Positions 52,380-62,067 are shown, counted from the first letter of the stretch. The stretch is 64,000 bases of DNA from Bacteroidota bacterium (GCA_021324685.1 JAJPIQ010000005.1:62001-126000), one strand, 5' to 3'. Program-made: numbers and translations. The notes: generated from the sequence alone by a model not told the origin.

Positions 52380-54332
52380 ATGCAGGACGAACTCCAGATC
52401 CAACCCGAACCAGGCCAAGAGCCATCAGCCGAGGAAACTTCAAATACGGACTCACTCACACCCTCCGGCTCGAACGTTACAGAACCTGCAAGTCCCTCTC
52501 CTGCCCGCGTTCCGGCTGCGACGGCGAGTTCGTATCGCGATATCATCGCGGAACGCCTTGCCAGAAAATCGGGCGACCAAACGACTTCCGCGCCCCTGGC
52601 GCATTCTTCCGACGTCGAGCGAGCTGCGAAGCACACGGCACCGGTCGAACCCTCGGCCGCTACCGGCGAGATCGCTCCGGAAATAGAGATAGGAACGAAA
52701 CGCCAGGAGATTTCCGCCGAAGAGTCTCCTGCCACTGACTCCTCGAGCGACAATCGCTCGAACGAACTTGGCAGCCGTGAACGCGCACGGCTTCGACAAC
52801 AGGAACGCGCGGCACTTCGAAGAGGAGGCCCGCGGCAAATCCAAGCCGAATCCGAAGAACCCATGCAGGGAGAAGAGCCTTCTTCAGAATCGAGCGAACC
52901 GCAGAGACCACAGCGAGAAGATGTCATTGCCGAGCGGATGACCCGCCAACAGCCCGGACGTCCGCAACGCCCCGAGCGTCCGCGGGAAGAACGTAGGTCC
53001 GACCGCCCCGAACGAGAACGCACGCCTCGAACTGCGCAGGAGCAGCCGGCTCTCGTCATTCCTGCGGCTTCCCGAACGGAGCGGCCCGTCAAAGAAGAGC
53101 GCGCCGCGGAACCCCGGCGAGCGGAGCCGATCCTTGCGCGCCGGTCAGAAGTTCCCGCAGAACGAGCCCCTCGCGGGGAGGAACGAATTACTCGAAGCGA
53201 GGACCGCACGGCCCGGAGTGAGGAACGAGTGCCGCGTCCGGACGAGCGCGTGACTCCGGCCTCGGCTCAAAACCTCGCCACGAAACTCGGGATATCCGTT
53301 GTCGTGCCGCTTTATAACGAGCAGGACTCCCTGAGGGAACTTACTGCGCTCGTCAAACAGCAATGCTCGCGCCTGGCCGGGCCGAAGTACGAAATTATCT
53401 ATATCAACGACGGTTCAACGGACCGCTCGGGTGAAATTCTCGAAGACATTTTGGCAACAAGCTCCCGCGTAACGGCACTCACGTTCCGGCGGAACCTTGG
53501 AAAATCGTCCGCACTGGCCGCGGGATTTGCGGAAGCGCAATATGGCATTGTGATCACGATGGACGCCGATCTTCAGGACGATCCCCGAGAGTTCGTAAAC
53601 CTGATCGGGAAACTCGCAGAAGGATACGACCTCGTAAGCGGATGGAAAAAGAAGAGGCACGATCCAATGAGCAAAACGGGCCCCAGCAAATTCTTCAACT
53701 GGGTCACCAGTTTCTTCAGCGGGATCCGGCTACACGATTTCAACTGTGGCCTTAAAGCCTATCGCAAGGAAGTGACCGACAGCCTCCAGGTCTATGGAGA
53801 ACTTCATCGCTATCTTCCGGCGCTCGCCTATTGGCAGGGATTCCGGGTAACGGAAATTGTCGTTACGCATCACCCTCGCAAATTCGGCAAATCGAAATTC
53901 GGGTCCAGCCGGTTTTTTAAAGGGTTCCTGGACCTCATGAGCATTGTTTTTACCAACCGTTACGGCAAGCGGCCGCTCCACCTTTTTGGAACGATCGGGA
54001 CGCTCATGGCGATCGCGGGATTTGTGATCGATATTTGGCTTACCGTCCAATGGGCGTTAGGTCAAACTTCGCTCTCCAATCGTCCGCTGCTTCTTCTCGG
54101 ACTATTACTCATTCTCGTGGGCGCACAACTCATCTCCATCGGCTTGCTCGGTGAGATGATCGTCAAGAATGCAGCGACGCGCTCGCCCGGAATTTCGTAC
54201 CAAACGCAGAAAGGCCGGCCTTCGGCGGAAGCCCGCGAACGGCGCGCTTCGCGTGCGGCACGCATCACGCGAACCGGCGCGGGTCGCCCGGGTATGCGGC
54301 CCGAACGGCGAGGTCAGCCCCGGTCCCGTTAA
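52380..54332 (+). CDS. DPM1-like family 2 glycosyltransferase with disordered N-terminus
   Basis: 650 residues from the ATG at 52380 (a TTG at 52350 is also in frame). The first 300 residues are predicted to be disordered: Arg/Glu/Pro/Ser-rich with two related short motifs, DIIAERLARKSG and DVIAERMTRQQPG. The GT2 domain follows: ISVVVPLYNEQDSL, IYINDGSTDRSGEIL, metal-binding TMDADLQDDP, and acceptor segment HHPRKFGKSKFG. Two membrane helices near the C-terminus (FGTIGTLMAIAGFVIDIWL, LLLLGLLLILVGAQLISIGL) mark the dolichol/undecaprenyl-phosphate sugar synthase group. It should make a polyprenyl-phosphate sugar at the inner membrane. Confidence 0.9.
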   Translation: MQDELQIQPEPGQEPSAEETSNTDSLTPSGSNVTEPASPSPARVPAATASSYRDIIAERLARKSGDQTTSAPLAHSSDVERAAKHTAPVEPSAATGEIAPEIEIGTKRQEISAEESPATDSSSDNRSNELGSRERARLRQQERAALRRGGPRQIQAESEEPMQGEEPSSESSEPQRPQREDVIAERMTRQQPGRPQRPERPREERRSDRPERERTPRTAQEQPALVIPAASRTERPVKEERAAEPRRAEPILARRSEVPAERAPRGEERITRSEDRTARSEERVPRPDERVTPASAQNLATKLGISVVVPLYNEQDSLRELTALVKQQCSRLAGPKYEIIYINDGSTDRSGEILEDILATSSRVTALTFRRNLGKSSALAAGFAEAQYGIVITMDADLQDDPREFVNLIGKLAEGYDLVSGWKKKRHDPMSKTGPSKFFNWVTSFFSGIRLHDFNCGLKAYRKEVTDSLQVYGELHRYLPALAYWQGFRVTEIVVTHHPRKFGKSKFGSSRFFKGFLDLMSIVFTNRYGKRPLHLFGTIGTLMAIAGFVIDIWLTVQWALGQTSLSNRPLLLLGLLLILVGAQLISIGLLGEMIVKNAATRSPGISYQTQKGRPSAEARERRASRAARITRTGAGRPGMRPERRGQPRSR

Positions 54333-54354
54333 GGTTTTCAGCACTGCGCGCCCC

Positions 54355-55497
54355 GTGTTACCGATCGTCCACTCCAATTGCCGACACTTTCGTGGCGATA
54401 TTCCGTGCGTTCCGAACAAACGCGAGGGTGTGGTCTGCGATGGCTGCCCGTACTACGATCCGGTCAAAGAGAACATCCTGATCATCAAGCTGGGAGCGGC
54501 CGGAGATGTCCTCCGTACCACGCCCCTGCTGCATGTTCTAAAAACAGACCATCCCCATGCACGCATCTGGTGGCTCACCCAGACGCCAGAATTAGTTCCC
54601 GGGTCGCATGTCGACCGGATCCTTTCCTGGAAAACGGAGAACCTCCAGACGTTACACGCGGTCCATTTTTCGCGGCTGATCAATCTCGATAAAGATCATT
54701 ATGCCTGCGCGCTCGCTTCCACGCTCGAGGCCGATCGAAAAGAAGGATTTATTCTCGGGCCGTTTGGCGAATCCCAACCGGCTAATTCCCGCGCGCAGGA
54801 AAAATTCGTTACCGGCGTGTTCGATGCCGTGAGTCTCGAGAACCGAAAAGATTATCCTACGGAACTATTCGAAATCTGCGGCTACGCCTTTCACGGGGAG
54901 GAATATATTCTCAATCTTCCTTCCCATGAGGTCTTTCCGGGTCTCGACATTTCCCGGCCCCTGGTGGGACTCAATACCGGCGCCGGTGCGCGTTGGACCT
55001 CCCGTCTCTGGAGCATCGAACACTGGGCTTCCCTGGCGGAACAACTCCTTCAAAGCGGCAAAAATGTATTGCTCCTGGGGGGTCCGGACGAGGACGCCCG
55101 CAACCGAGAGATCCATAGAATCACCAAAGGACGCGCACAGTACCTCGGATTTTTCGAACTTCGGCAGTTTATTGCCCTTATGCAGCACTGTGAACTGATC
55201 GTGACCGGCGTTACGATGGGCTTGCACATTGCGATCGCACTCAAAAAGAAGATCGTTCTTATCAATAATATTTTTAATCCGTATGAATTTGGCGATCTCT
55301 ATGGACTGGGAGAGATCGTCCAGCCGGACGCGCACTGTAAGTGCTTTTTCCGAGGGACCTGTATCAATCCCGATTATTTCTGCTTAGACCGCCTGCCCGT
55401 AAAAAAAATCTTCGATGCCGCGGAGCGCGTTTCACACACGGCACGCGGCGAGCACCATCAGGACGTACTGACGGTGCCCGAAGCGCTTTCTCTATAG
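54355..55497 (+). CDS. Family 9 (heptosyltransferase-like) glycosyltransferase, Cys-rich
   Basis: 380 residues from a GTG at 54355, 22 bp after the preceding stop; the frame is open further upstream but only in the overlap with the GT2 gene. A Cys cluster opens it: C9, C18, C28 and C31 (CRHFRGDIPC, CDGCPYY). The GT9 fold follows: ILIIKLGAAGDVLRTTPLL, then VGLNTGAGARWTSRLW for the donor site and GVTMGLHIAIALKKKIV. A second Cys cluster (CKCFFRGTC, C in DYFCLDRL) is near residues 325-345. Likely adds heptose or a related sugar to lipid A core or another glycan. Confidence 0.88.
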   Translation: MLPIVHSNCRHFRGDIPCVPNKREGVVCDGCPYYDPVKENILIIKLGAAGDVLRTTPLLHVLKTDHPHARIWWLTQTPELVPGSHVDRILSWKTENLQTLHAVHFSRLINLDKDHYACALASTLEADRKEGFILGPFGESQPANSRAQEKFVTGVFDAVSLENRKDYPTELFEICGYAFHGEEYILNLPSHEVFPGLDISRPLVGLNTGAGARWTSRLWSIEHWASLAEQLLQSGKNVLLLGGPDEDARNREIHRITKGRAQYLGFFELRQFIALMQHCELIVTGVTMGLHIAIALKKKIVLINNIFNPYEFGDLYGLGEIVQPDAHCKCFFRGTCINPDYFCLDRLPVKKIFDAAERVSHTARGEHHQDVLTVPEALSL

Positions 55498-55520
55498 AGC
55501 AATAGCGCTTCCCGTCCCGA

Positions 55521-57794
55521 TCAAAGCACCTTCAGGTTCGCAAACTTGAGCATCAGGTTCTTGCGGCCGAATTTTGGGAACTCGACGGTCGCTTTCGCTT
55601 TATCCCCCTGTCCGGCCAGCGCAATAATTCGGCCTTCGCCAAAGGTCTCGTGAAAGACCCGTGAGCCGTTGTGCAGGTTCGAGGTCTCTTCGATCTGCGA
55701 ATAGCTCGCGCGCGGTTCTTCATCGAGCGAGATCGTCCGTTCCTTCCGTTTCCGAGAAAAGGTGCGGCCGTTGACGACTGGCGAGCCCGCAAACAGATGG
55801 GAAATTTGCTGCGCGCGCTCGCTGTAACTTTCCCGAACGCGAGGTTTCGTTCCAAAGCTGGTAACATGTTCGGTCGCTCCGGAGCGCTCGATCTCTTCCA
55901 GGAATCGCGACGGCATGGCCCGCACGGTCTCGCCGAAGCGCAGCCGTTCGAGCGCGTAATAGATATAGCAGCGCCGCATGGCGCGCGTGATGCCAACGTA
56001 AAAGAGCCGCCGCTCCTCTTCCAGGTCTCGCGGCTCACGATCGCTCTGCACGGGTTGGCTCGGGAAGAGTCCGTCCTCCAGCCCCGTAATACACACGACG
56101 GGGTATTCCAGCCCTTTCGCCGAATGAAGCGTCATGAGGGTCACAGCATTTTTCGTTCCGTCGGACTGATCGACTTCGCTTAAGAGCGAGATCTCTTCGA
56201 GGAACGACTCGAGTGTGGCGTCCGGCTTTTCGTGAAAATAATCGGTGATCCCGGAAAGGAATTCCTGAATGTTCTCCCGCCGGGAAAGCGCTTCCATCGT
56301 GTTCTCGAGTTTCAGTTCCTGCAAGATCCCGGTCGCATCGATCAGCGCGCGCATGAGTTCGCTGGGCGACATCTTGTCGCGAAGGGATGCATATTTGAGC
56401 AATAGTTTGGTGAACTCGTGGATCCGCTGTACGGCGCGGCTTTGGATGCCGGGAACGAAGTCGATCGCTTCGAGCGCACCCATCAGGCTCTTATTATGGT
56501 CTCGAGCATAGAGCGCGACGTGCTCCATCGTCGTTGCACCGATGCCCCGCGGCGGTGTATTGATCACACGCAGGAGACTTTCGGAATCGTTGGGATTTAC
56601 CAGCAGCCGCACGTATCCCAGCACATCTTTAATTTCCTTTCGCTTATAGAATGCGGTACCGCCCACGATCGTGTACGGAATGCCCTGCCGGCGTAAGCCA
56701 TCTTCGATCGCGCGGCTTTGAGCATTCGTACGGTACAGGATGGCAAAATCTCGGAGATCGAGCTTCGCGGAACGAATCTCTTCCTCGATCGTCCGAACGA
56801 CCGAGCTGGCTTCGTCTCGCTCGTCCATGCATTGCGTAATACGCACGGGCTCGCCGCGCATATTCTCGGTAAATAGGGTTTTCGGGATCTGGCCTTTATT
56901 ATTCTTGATCAGCTCGTCCGCTGCGGCAAGGATCGATTTTGTGGAACGATAATTCTGCTCGAGACGAAACACGGTCGTCCCCGAGTAATCGCGCTCGAAA
57001 TCGAGAATATTCCCGATGTCGGCACCGCGAAACGCGTAGATCGACTGTGCATCGTCCCCCACGACCGTAAGATTGCTGTGCTGCTCTGCCAGGCGCTTAA
57101 TGATCGCATATTGGGCGCGGTTCGTATCCTGATATTCATCGACAAGAATGAAACGAAATTTTTGCTGATATTGCGAAAGCGTCTCTTTGTGGGTATCGAA
57201 GAGTTCGATGGTCTTGAGGAGAAGATCGTCGAAGTCCATCGCATTGGCCAGTTTGAGCGAACGTTGGTATTCAGGATAAATCCGCGCGACCTGTTCTGAA
57301 AAGATATCGCGCGCCAGGCGTTCATATTCCTCCGGCGAGACCATCTGATTTTTTGCGCTCGAAATCTTGGACCGCACCGCGTTCGGATTGAACTGGTCTT
57401 TCGAAATCGAGAGCGCATTCATCGCCTGCTTAACCGCATTGAGGGAATCGTCGCTGTCGTATATCGTAAAGCTCGAGGTATAACCCAATTCGCTTGCATG
57501 GCGGCGAAGAATGCGCGCAAAGATCGAGTGGAACGTACCCATCCAGAGATCGCGAGCCAGCGTTGGCGAAACGAGGAACGAAATGCGTTCTTTCATCTCG
57601 CTCGCCGCTTTGTTCGTGAACGTGAGTGCGAGGATTTCCCACGGACGATTCCCTTCCTCGAGTAAGAGCGCAATACGATGGGTCAGGACGCGTGTTTTTC
57701 CAGAACCCGCACCTGCCACGATCATAACCGGTCCCGTTAATTGAGAGACGGCGGCCCGCTGGGCCGGATTTAGTCCGGCCAGTATTTTCGACAT
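55521..57794 (-). CDS. pcrA: ATP-dependent DNA helicase PcrA/UvrD
   Basis: 757 residues, superfamily 1A helicase, 3'-5' polarity in the family. Q-motif LNPAQRAAV, Walker A at 27-34 (AGAGSGKT), motif Ia TFTNKAASEMKERI, Walker B LVDEYQDTN, motif III VVGDDAQSIYAFRGAD, motif IV RLEQNYRST, motif V LMTLHSAKGLEYPVV and motif VI RRLFYVGITRAMRR. The C-terminal Tudor-like part (GSRVFHETFGEGRIIAL) is as in PcrA. Acts in nucleotide excision repair and replication restart. A 186-bp divergent gap separates it from the next plus-strand gene. Confidence 0.96.
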   Translation of the reverse strand: MSKILAGLNPAQRAAVSQLTGPVMIVAGAGSGKTRVLTHRIALLLEEGNRPWEILALTFTNKAASEMKERISFLVSPTLARDLWMGTFHSIFARILRRHASELGYTSSFTIYDSDDSLNAVKQAMNALSISKDQFNPNAVRSKISSAKNQMVSPEEYERLARDIFSEQVARIYPEYQRSLKLANAMDFDDLLLKTIELFDTHKETLSQYQQKFRFILVDEYQDTNRAQYAIIKRLAEQHSNLTVVGDDAQSIYAFRGADIGNILDFERDYSGTTVFRLEQNYRSTKSILAAADELIKNNKGQIPKTLFTENMRGEPVRITQCMDERDEASSVVRTIEEEIRSAKLDLRDFAILYRTNAQSRAIEDGLRRQGIPYTIVGGTAFYKRKEIKDVLGYVRLLVNPNDSESLLRVINTPPRGIGATTMEHVALYARDHNKSLMGALEAIDFVPGIQSRAVQRIHEFTKLLLKYASLRDKMSPSELMRALIDATGILQELKLENTMEALSRRENIQEFLSGITDYFHEKPDATLESFLEEISLLSEVDQSDGTKNAVTLMTLHSAKGLEYPVVCITGLEDGLFPSQPVQSDREPRDLEEERRLFYVGITRAMRRCYIYYALERLRFGETVRAMPSRFLEEIERSGATEHVTSFGTKPRVRESYSERAQQISHLFAGSPVVNGRTFSRKRKERTISLDEEPRASYSQIEETSNLHNGSRVFHETFGEGRIIALAGQGDKAKATVEFPKFGRKNLMLKFANLKVL

Positions 57795-57980
57795 GAATAT
57801 GCTTAAACTTATCGCAAACCGATCAGAAGATCCCGAAGCAAACCGTTACGAACCTCTGAAGACGAGTCCAAAAATACGATCTTCCCACTGCATTCGGTCG
57901 AAAACGCATGGTCTTTACACGTTTTCTAATTTCCTCGCCGACTAAACCAAAATAAGCAAGGTTTGGGTTTACCTTTTAGA

Positions 57981-58271
57981 ATGAATCCGAGCCCTGTTCT
58001 TCACACTTCGAAACCGTCCGACATAGAAACTGCCAATACTGGCACCGTTGGACCGGATCGTACCGGAATTGAGCGCGCTTTCGACGTTATTCGCAATCAC
58101 ACCGTTCATACGAAAGGCTACGTGATGACCGCGCTCAAATTCATTGAAGAGTTTGGAAACTCCACCGACAAAGCGATGCTCACGGACCTGTTACGTGAGA
58201 AAGACCAGGCTTCGTCACTCGCAACTTCGAGTCCGCCCGGCGTTAAGAAAAAAAATTCGAAAAAAAAATAA
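57981..58271 (+). CDS. Small hypothetical protein with Lys-rich end
   Basis: 96 residues from the ATG at 57981. A polar start is followed by a likely helical segment GIERAFDVIRNHTVHTKGYV, then TALKFIEEFGNSTDKAMLTD, and ends in KKKNSKKK. No family recognised. The composition is natural and it stands alone between divergent pcrA and convergent lptC (3-bp gap), so it is probably real. The basic tail could contact nucleic acid, but this is conjecture. Confidence 0.6.
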   Translation: MNPSPVLHTSKPSDIETANTGTVGPDRTGIERAFDVIRNHTVHTKGYVMTALKFIEEFGNSTDKAMLTDLLREKDQASSLATSSPPGVKKKNSKKK

Positions 58272-58274
58272 GAT

Positions 58275-58931
58275 CTACTTCTTAGGACGTAACGAATCGC
58301 GCAGGATTGGGACCGGCGTAGCCTGCATCGCCCCTGCCCCTGGAACGGTTTGAACCGGCGGCTTCAATGCATTTCCGGAAGAAGGACCCGTGAGCGATCC
58401 CGTCGGCGCAACGATTGTCGGTCGAAGAATGTGATAATGTTCGAGGTTCTGATCGCTTTCAAAACCGATCCCATCGGTCGTCCGCCCATTTTTTTCGACA
58501 ATATGGACCGCGGCATCGGAATGGATGAGTTGGACTTTATTTTCCCATTCGAGCGAGTCGGTATCGACCGTCGTCCCCGAATCGCTTACGATATGAACAT
58601 GTCCATAGGCCGTCATATCGTTCGTCACCGAGTTTACCTTCGCACTTTGCGACATCATGACGCTGGAATGATGACCGAGCTTATCGTAAAAATCGACTTT
58701 GACTCCGCTATCCAGCCATGTATATCGTTTGGCTTCGAATGTTTCGACACGGCCGGCATGAAGGATCGCGCGGAGCAGACCATCGGACGAAAAATTCATT
58801 GACGTGTTAAAGCTGACCTGAGCCGGTTTATCGGCTCCCAGTTCAGGAGCGGCGGTCGTGCTCGGCATGACCTTGGGACCTTCGTCACAGCCAATGCCGA
58901 CAAGGAGAACAAATAATAGAACGGTCTTCAT
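58275..58931 (-). CDS. lptC: LPS export protein LptC-like lipoprotein
   Basis: 218 residues. Short hydrophobic start with a lipobox-like VGIGC (Cys15; the -3 residue is not ideal). The LptC/OstA-like beta-jellyroll follows: GRVETFEAKRYTWLDSGVKV, DFYDKLGHHSSVMMSQSAKV, DMTAYGHVHIVSDSGTTVDT, which is the typical family signature. LptC receives LPS from LptB2FG and hands it to LptA. A Pro-rich C-terminal tail is additional. Its ATG overlaps the kdsD stop by 4 bp, which ties it to Kdo synthesis. Confidence 0.85.
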   Translation of the reverse strand: MKTVLLFVLLVGIGCDEGPKVMPSTTAAPELGADKPAQVSFNTSMNFSSDGLLRAILHAGRVETFEAKRYTWLDSGVKVDFYDKLGHHSSVMMSQSAKVNSVTNDMTAYGHVHIVSDSGTTVDTDSLEWENKVQLIHSDAAVHIVEKNGRTTDGIGFESDQNLEHYHILRPTIVAPTGSLTGPSSGNALKPPVQTVPGAGAMQATPVPILRDSLRPKK

Positions 58932-59920
58932 CCGCTGATCCCCGCTTTTACAATATCGTGCATATGGATAATTCCTTCGAGCGATCCATCGCGACCGACG
59001 ACGAGCAATTGCATTACCTTCGGGAGCGGTTCTTCCATCGCTCGTAACGCTTCGATCGCAAGGGCACTCGAAGGGATCGTCCGTGGCCGGAGCGACATGA
59101 GGTCTTTCGCCATTACCGAATGCGGATCGATCGATGTGTGCGATCCGAAATAACGCCGGAGGTCGCCATCGGTAATGATTCCGGCGAGGCGCTCATGATG
59201 AAGAACGGCGGTGGCTCCAAAACGCTTCCGTGACATTTCCATCATGACTTCATTCATGGTCGCGGTTTCAGAAACCCGGGGAACGGCTTCGCCACGCGCC
59301 ATAAGGTCGCTCACGGAGAATGTAAGCTTGCGTCCAAGGGCACCGGCGGGATGAAGGCGTGCAAAATCAGAACTCGAAAAATTTCTTGCTTCGAGCAGTG
59401 CCATGGCAAGCGCATCGCCGAGCACGAGCATGGCCGTCGTGGAAGCGGTCGGGGCAAGATCGAGTGGGCATGCTTCTTCCTCGCAATGGATGAGAAGCAC
59501 TGCTCCTGAACTTTCGTGTGCACTTTGAGCAAGTTTCGATTCTGCCGCGCAGGTGATCGCGATAATCGGAACTCCGATCCTTCGCAAAGAAGGCAGCAAA
59601 ATCAAAAGCTCGTCCGACGCGCCACTTTTACTCAGCACAATGACCGTATCATCGCGCTGGACCATCCCCACATCCCCATGCGCCGCTTCGGCCGGATGAA
59701 GAAAAAAGGCGGGTGTTCCGGTAGAAGCGAGTGTCGAAGCGATCTTATTCGCAATATGACCCGACTTGCCGACTCCGGTCACAATCACGCGACCGGTCGC
59801 GCGAAGAATGATCGAACACGCTTGTTCAAAAGCGCGCGCGTCGAGATGCGCTTCCGTCGCCTGAACGGCACGCGACTCCAGTTCAAACGTTTTTTTTGCA
59901 CTGGTGAGAAAAGAGTCCAT
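58928..59920 (-). CDS. kdsD: Arabinose-5-phosphate isomerase
   Basis: 330 residues from the ATG at 59920, five bases after the kdsA stop (the open frame runs longer into kdsA). SIS domain at about 15-170 with VTGVGKSGHIANKIASTLAS and STTAMLVLGDALAMALLE; two CBS domains at about 200-325 (MNEVMMEMSRKRFGATAVLH, GIITDGDLRRYF). It interconverts ribulose 5-phosphate and arabinose 5-phosphate, the first step to Kdo. Between kdsA and lptC in a lipopolysaccharide operon. Confidence 0.93.
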   Translation of the reverse strand: MDSFLTSAKKTFELESRAVQATEAHLDARAFEQACSIILRATGRVIVTGVGKSGHIANKIASTLASTGTPAFFLHPAEAAHGDVGMVQRDDTVIVLSKSGASDELLILLPSLRRIGVPIIAITCAAESKLAQSAHESSGAVLLIHCEEEACPLDLAPTASTTAMLVLGDALAMALLEARNFSSSDFARLHPAGALGRKLTFSVSDLMARGEAVPRVSETATMNEVMMEMSRKRFGATAVLHHERLAGIITDGDLRRYFGSHTSIDPHSVMAKDLMSLRPRTIPSSALAIEALRAMEEPLPKVMQLLVVGRDGSLEGIIHMHDIVKAGISG

Positions 59921-59924
59921 GGTA

Positions 59925-60767
59925 TTATTCCTGACGTGCGGCAATGTCGCGAATTCGAAGCACGGATTCGAGGAGCGATTCCAATTCGGCAAGAGGCCAT
60001 TGAGTATCCTTATCGCTCAGCGCTTCCGGCGGGTTTGGATGCGTTTCGAGGAAAAGGCCATCGATGCCAATGGCCGCGGCCGCGCGCGCAAGCGGCGCAA
60101 TAAACGTCCGTTCCCCTCCGCTTACGCCGGCCTGGCTGGGCCGCTGGACGGAATGCGTTGCATCGTAGACGACCGGCGAACCGAACGCGCGCATCCGCAC
60201 AAGGGAACGGAAATCGACGACGAGGTCGCCATAACCGAAAAAGGTACCACGCTCGCAAAGCAAGACGTTTCGGTTACCGGCGCGCTCGACTTTTTCTTTT
60301 GCAAATCGCATATCGTCCGGTGCCATGAACTGTCCTTTTTTTATTTGCACAGCACGGCCCGTCGATCCGGCCGCCATCAGGAGTTCCGTCTGCCGCGAAA
60401 GGAATGCCGGAATTTGAAGGATATCGCAGGTGGTCGCAGCAAGCGAACATTCCTGCGACGTATGGACATCGCTTAAGATCGGGAGATCGTAATCGTTCCG
60501 AATCGTTTCAAGGAGGGCCAGGGCCCGCTCCATCCCAATCCCCGAAAAACTTTCGGCACTGGTACGGTTCGCCTTGGTATAGGACGACTTAAAGACAAAA
60601 TCGACCGGTAACCTATTTTGAATTTCAAGGAGCCGCTCCGCAACGGTCCGTAATAGCTTCTCATTTTCAACGACGCATGGCCCGGCGATGACCGCAAAGC
60701 GTTCGGTTGGCCCAAACGTGACTTGGCGAGCGCCCGAAGGGGACGGTATTGTTAGGGTGGTAGTCAA
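59925..60767 (-). CDS. kdsA: 3-deoxy-8-phosphooctulonate synthase
   Basis: 280 residues, normal length. It joins arabinose 5-phosphate and phosphoenolpyruvate to give Kdo 8-phosphate. Substrate motifs: FVFKSSYTKANRTS, LPILSDVHTSQEC, KKGQFMAPDDM and YDATHSVQRPSQAGVSGG. The N-terminal FAVIAGPCVVENE has Cys where E. coli KdsA has Asn, so this is probably the metal-dependent class, as in Aquifex. kdsD follows with a 4-bp gap. Confidence 0.95.
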   Translation of the reverse strand: MTTTLTIPSPSGARQVTFGPTERFAVIAGPCVVENEKLLRTVAERLLEIQNRLPVDFVFKSSYTKANRTSAESFSGIGMERALALLETIRNDYDLPILSDVHTSQECSLAATTCDILQIPAFLSRQTELLMAAGSTGRAVQIKKGQFMAPDDMRFAKEKVERAGNRNVLLCERGTFFGYGDLVVDFRSLVRMRAFGSPVVYDATHSVQRPSQAGVSGGERTFIAPLARAAAAIGIDGLFLETHPNPPEALSDKDTQWPLAELESLLESVLRIRDIAARQE

Positions 60768-60805
60768 AAGAACAGTTTACCTAACAGGCAGCGCTGCCGT
60801 TTGGG

Positions 60806-61582
60806 TCACTTTTTGGGGCGACGAAATTCGGCCAGGACCACGGCGACGCTTGCGCTCACATTAAGCGATTCGACCGGTCCAAACTTTGGGATAACGATTC
60901 GGTCCTTCACGATTTCGAGCAATTCCGGCCGGATCCCCCGCGCCTCGCTCCCAAACAGGAATAACGCTTTTTTCGGGTATTTAAAGCTGAATACCGGCTT
61001 TGCTGTTTCTTCGACCGTTGCCGCAAGAACGCTCCAGCCATCGCCAGCAAGGTCCGAAATCCGCCGCATGAGGTCGGAATTGATCTCGAGGCCGACATCG
61101 AAAATCGCACCCTGCGTGCTGCGAACGACCTTCGGCGCGAATGGATCGGCCGTGCCGCTGCCTAAGAGCAAATGTTCGACTCCAAACCAGGCCGCCGTTC
61201 GAATGATCGTTCCCGTATTGCCGGGGTCCTGGACCCCGTCGAGGGCAACGATGGCATCGCCACGGACCTCGCGAACGGAAGGGAATTTGAGCACCGCGAA
61301 CATGCCTTGAGTCTCCTGCGTGTCCGATATTCGTTCCGCAAACTTTTGGGCCAGGGCATAGGCCGGGATTTGCTGCGATGCCGCCCGAGCCAGCAAATGT
61401 TCGTGGTGCATCTCGGCGCGAGATGTTGCGGCAATATACAGGATCAGCTTCGGAGCTTTATCGAGTGCCGCTTCGATCAGATGCGGCCCTTCGATCACGA
61501 ATTCCGAATCGCCGCGACGCGCGCGAGCATTGCGTAATAATTCTCTAATATGCTTTGAACGGACCTCGGTGAGTGGAGTCAT
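60806..61582 (-). CDS. TrmH/SpoU-family RNA 2'-O-methyltransferase
   Basis: 258 residues from the ATG at 61582; a longer frame gives Ser/Arg-rich nonsense. N-terminal substrate-binding part (HIRELLRNARARRGDSEFVI, EGPHLIEAAL). The SPOUT knot motifs are clear: ALDGVQDPGNTGTIIRTAAW, FLFGSEARGIRPELL, and PKFGPVESLNVSASVAVVL. It methylates a ribose in rRNA or tRNA; exact target unknown. 38 bp upstream of kdsA and 65 bp after sdhD. Confidence 0.92.
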   Translation of the reverse strand: MTPLTEVRSKHIRELLRNARARRGDSEFVIEGPHLIEAALDKAPKLILYIAATSRAEMHHEHLLARAASQQIPAYALAQKFAERISDTQETQGMFAVLKFPSVREVRGDAIVALDGVQDPGNTGTIIRTAAWFGVEHLLLGSGTADPFAPKVVRSTQGAIFDVGLEINSDLMRRISDLAGDGWSVLAATVEETAKPVFSFKYPKKALFLFGSEARGIRPELLEIVKDRIVIPKFGPVESLNVSASVAVVLAEFRRPKK

Positions 61583-61647
61583 AGCGAAACTGCTCGTATT
61601 ACTAAGAGAAAAAGGCAACGGCAGGGACTCGATACGAGCCCACGACA

Positions 61648-62067
61648 CTACGGTTTCGCGGGATCGAACGTGAGGATCGTGTTCCATCCCATGGCAACGA
61701 AGATGATCCCTGCGACCACGAGTACGCCGAAGATGCTCAACCCGACGATCGGTTTTAACTTATAGTCGCGGACGATATTCCAAATCCCCTGTAGCCCGTG
61801 ATACATCCCGATGGTGATAAAGCCGAGATAAATTCCTTTAAACCATGGCGATGCGAGTCGCGAAGCCGTTTCGCCATAATCATGACCGCTCTGGGGATTG
61901 TAATGCATGAGGATATAATGGCCCACGGTCAGGACCACCAGCGCCAGGCCGGTAATGCGCTGCAACCACCAGGCTGAGGCACCGCTTTTTCGCGGCCGCG
62001 AATAGCTCCGCATAAAATTGCCGGTTTCCTGCTTTGGCGTTGCCATTGTATGAACGTTAGATTCCAT
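61648..62067 (-). CDS. sdhD: Succinate dehydrogenase membrane anchor subunit
   Basis: 139 residues, three membrane segments. WWLQRITGLALVVLTVGHYI and the heme/quinone-side pattern YHGLQGIWNIVRDY are typical of SdhD. With SdhC it binds heme b and ubiquinone/menaquinone and holds SdhAB on the inner membrane. sdhA and sdhB are not adjacent: next in line is trmH. An internal ATG at 62046 is an alternative start. Confidence 0.85.
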   Translation of the reverse strand: MESNVHTMATPKQETGNFMRSYSRPRKSGASAWWLQRITGLALVVLTVGHYILMHYNPQSGHDYGETASRLASPWFKGIYLGFITIGMYHGLQGIWNIVRDYKLKPIVGLSIFGVLVVAGIIFVAMGWNTILTFDPAKP

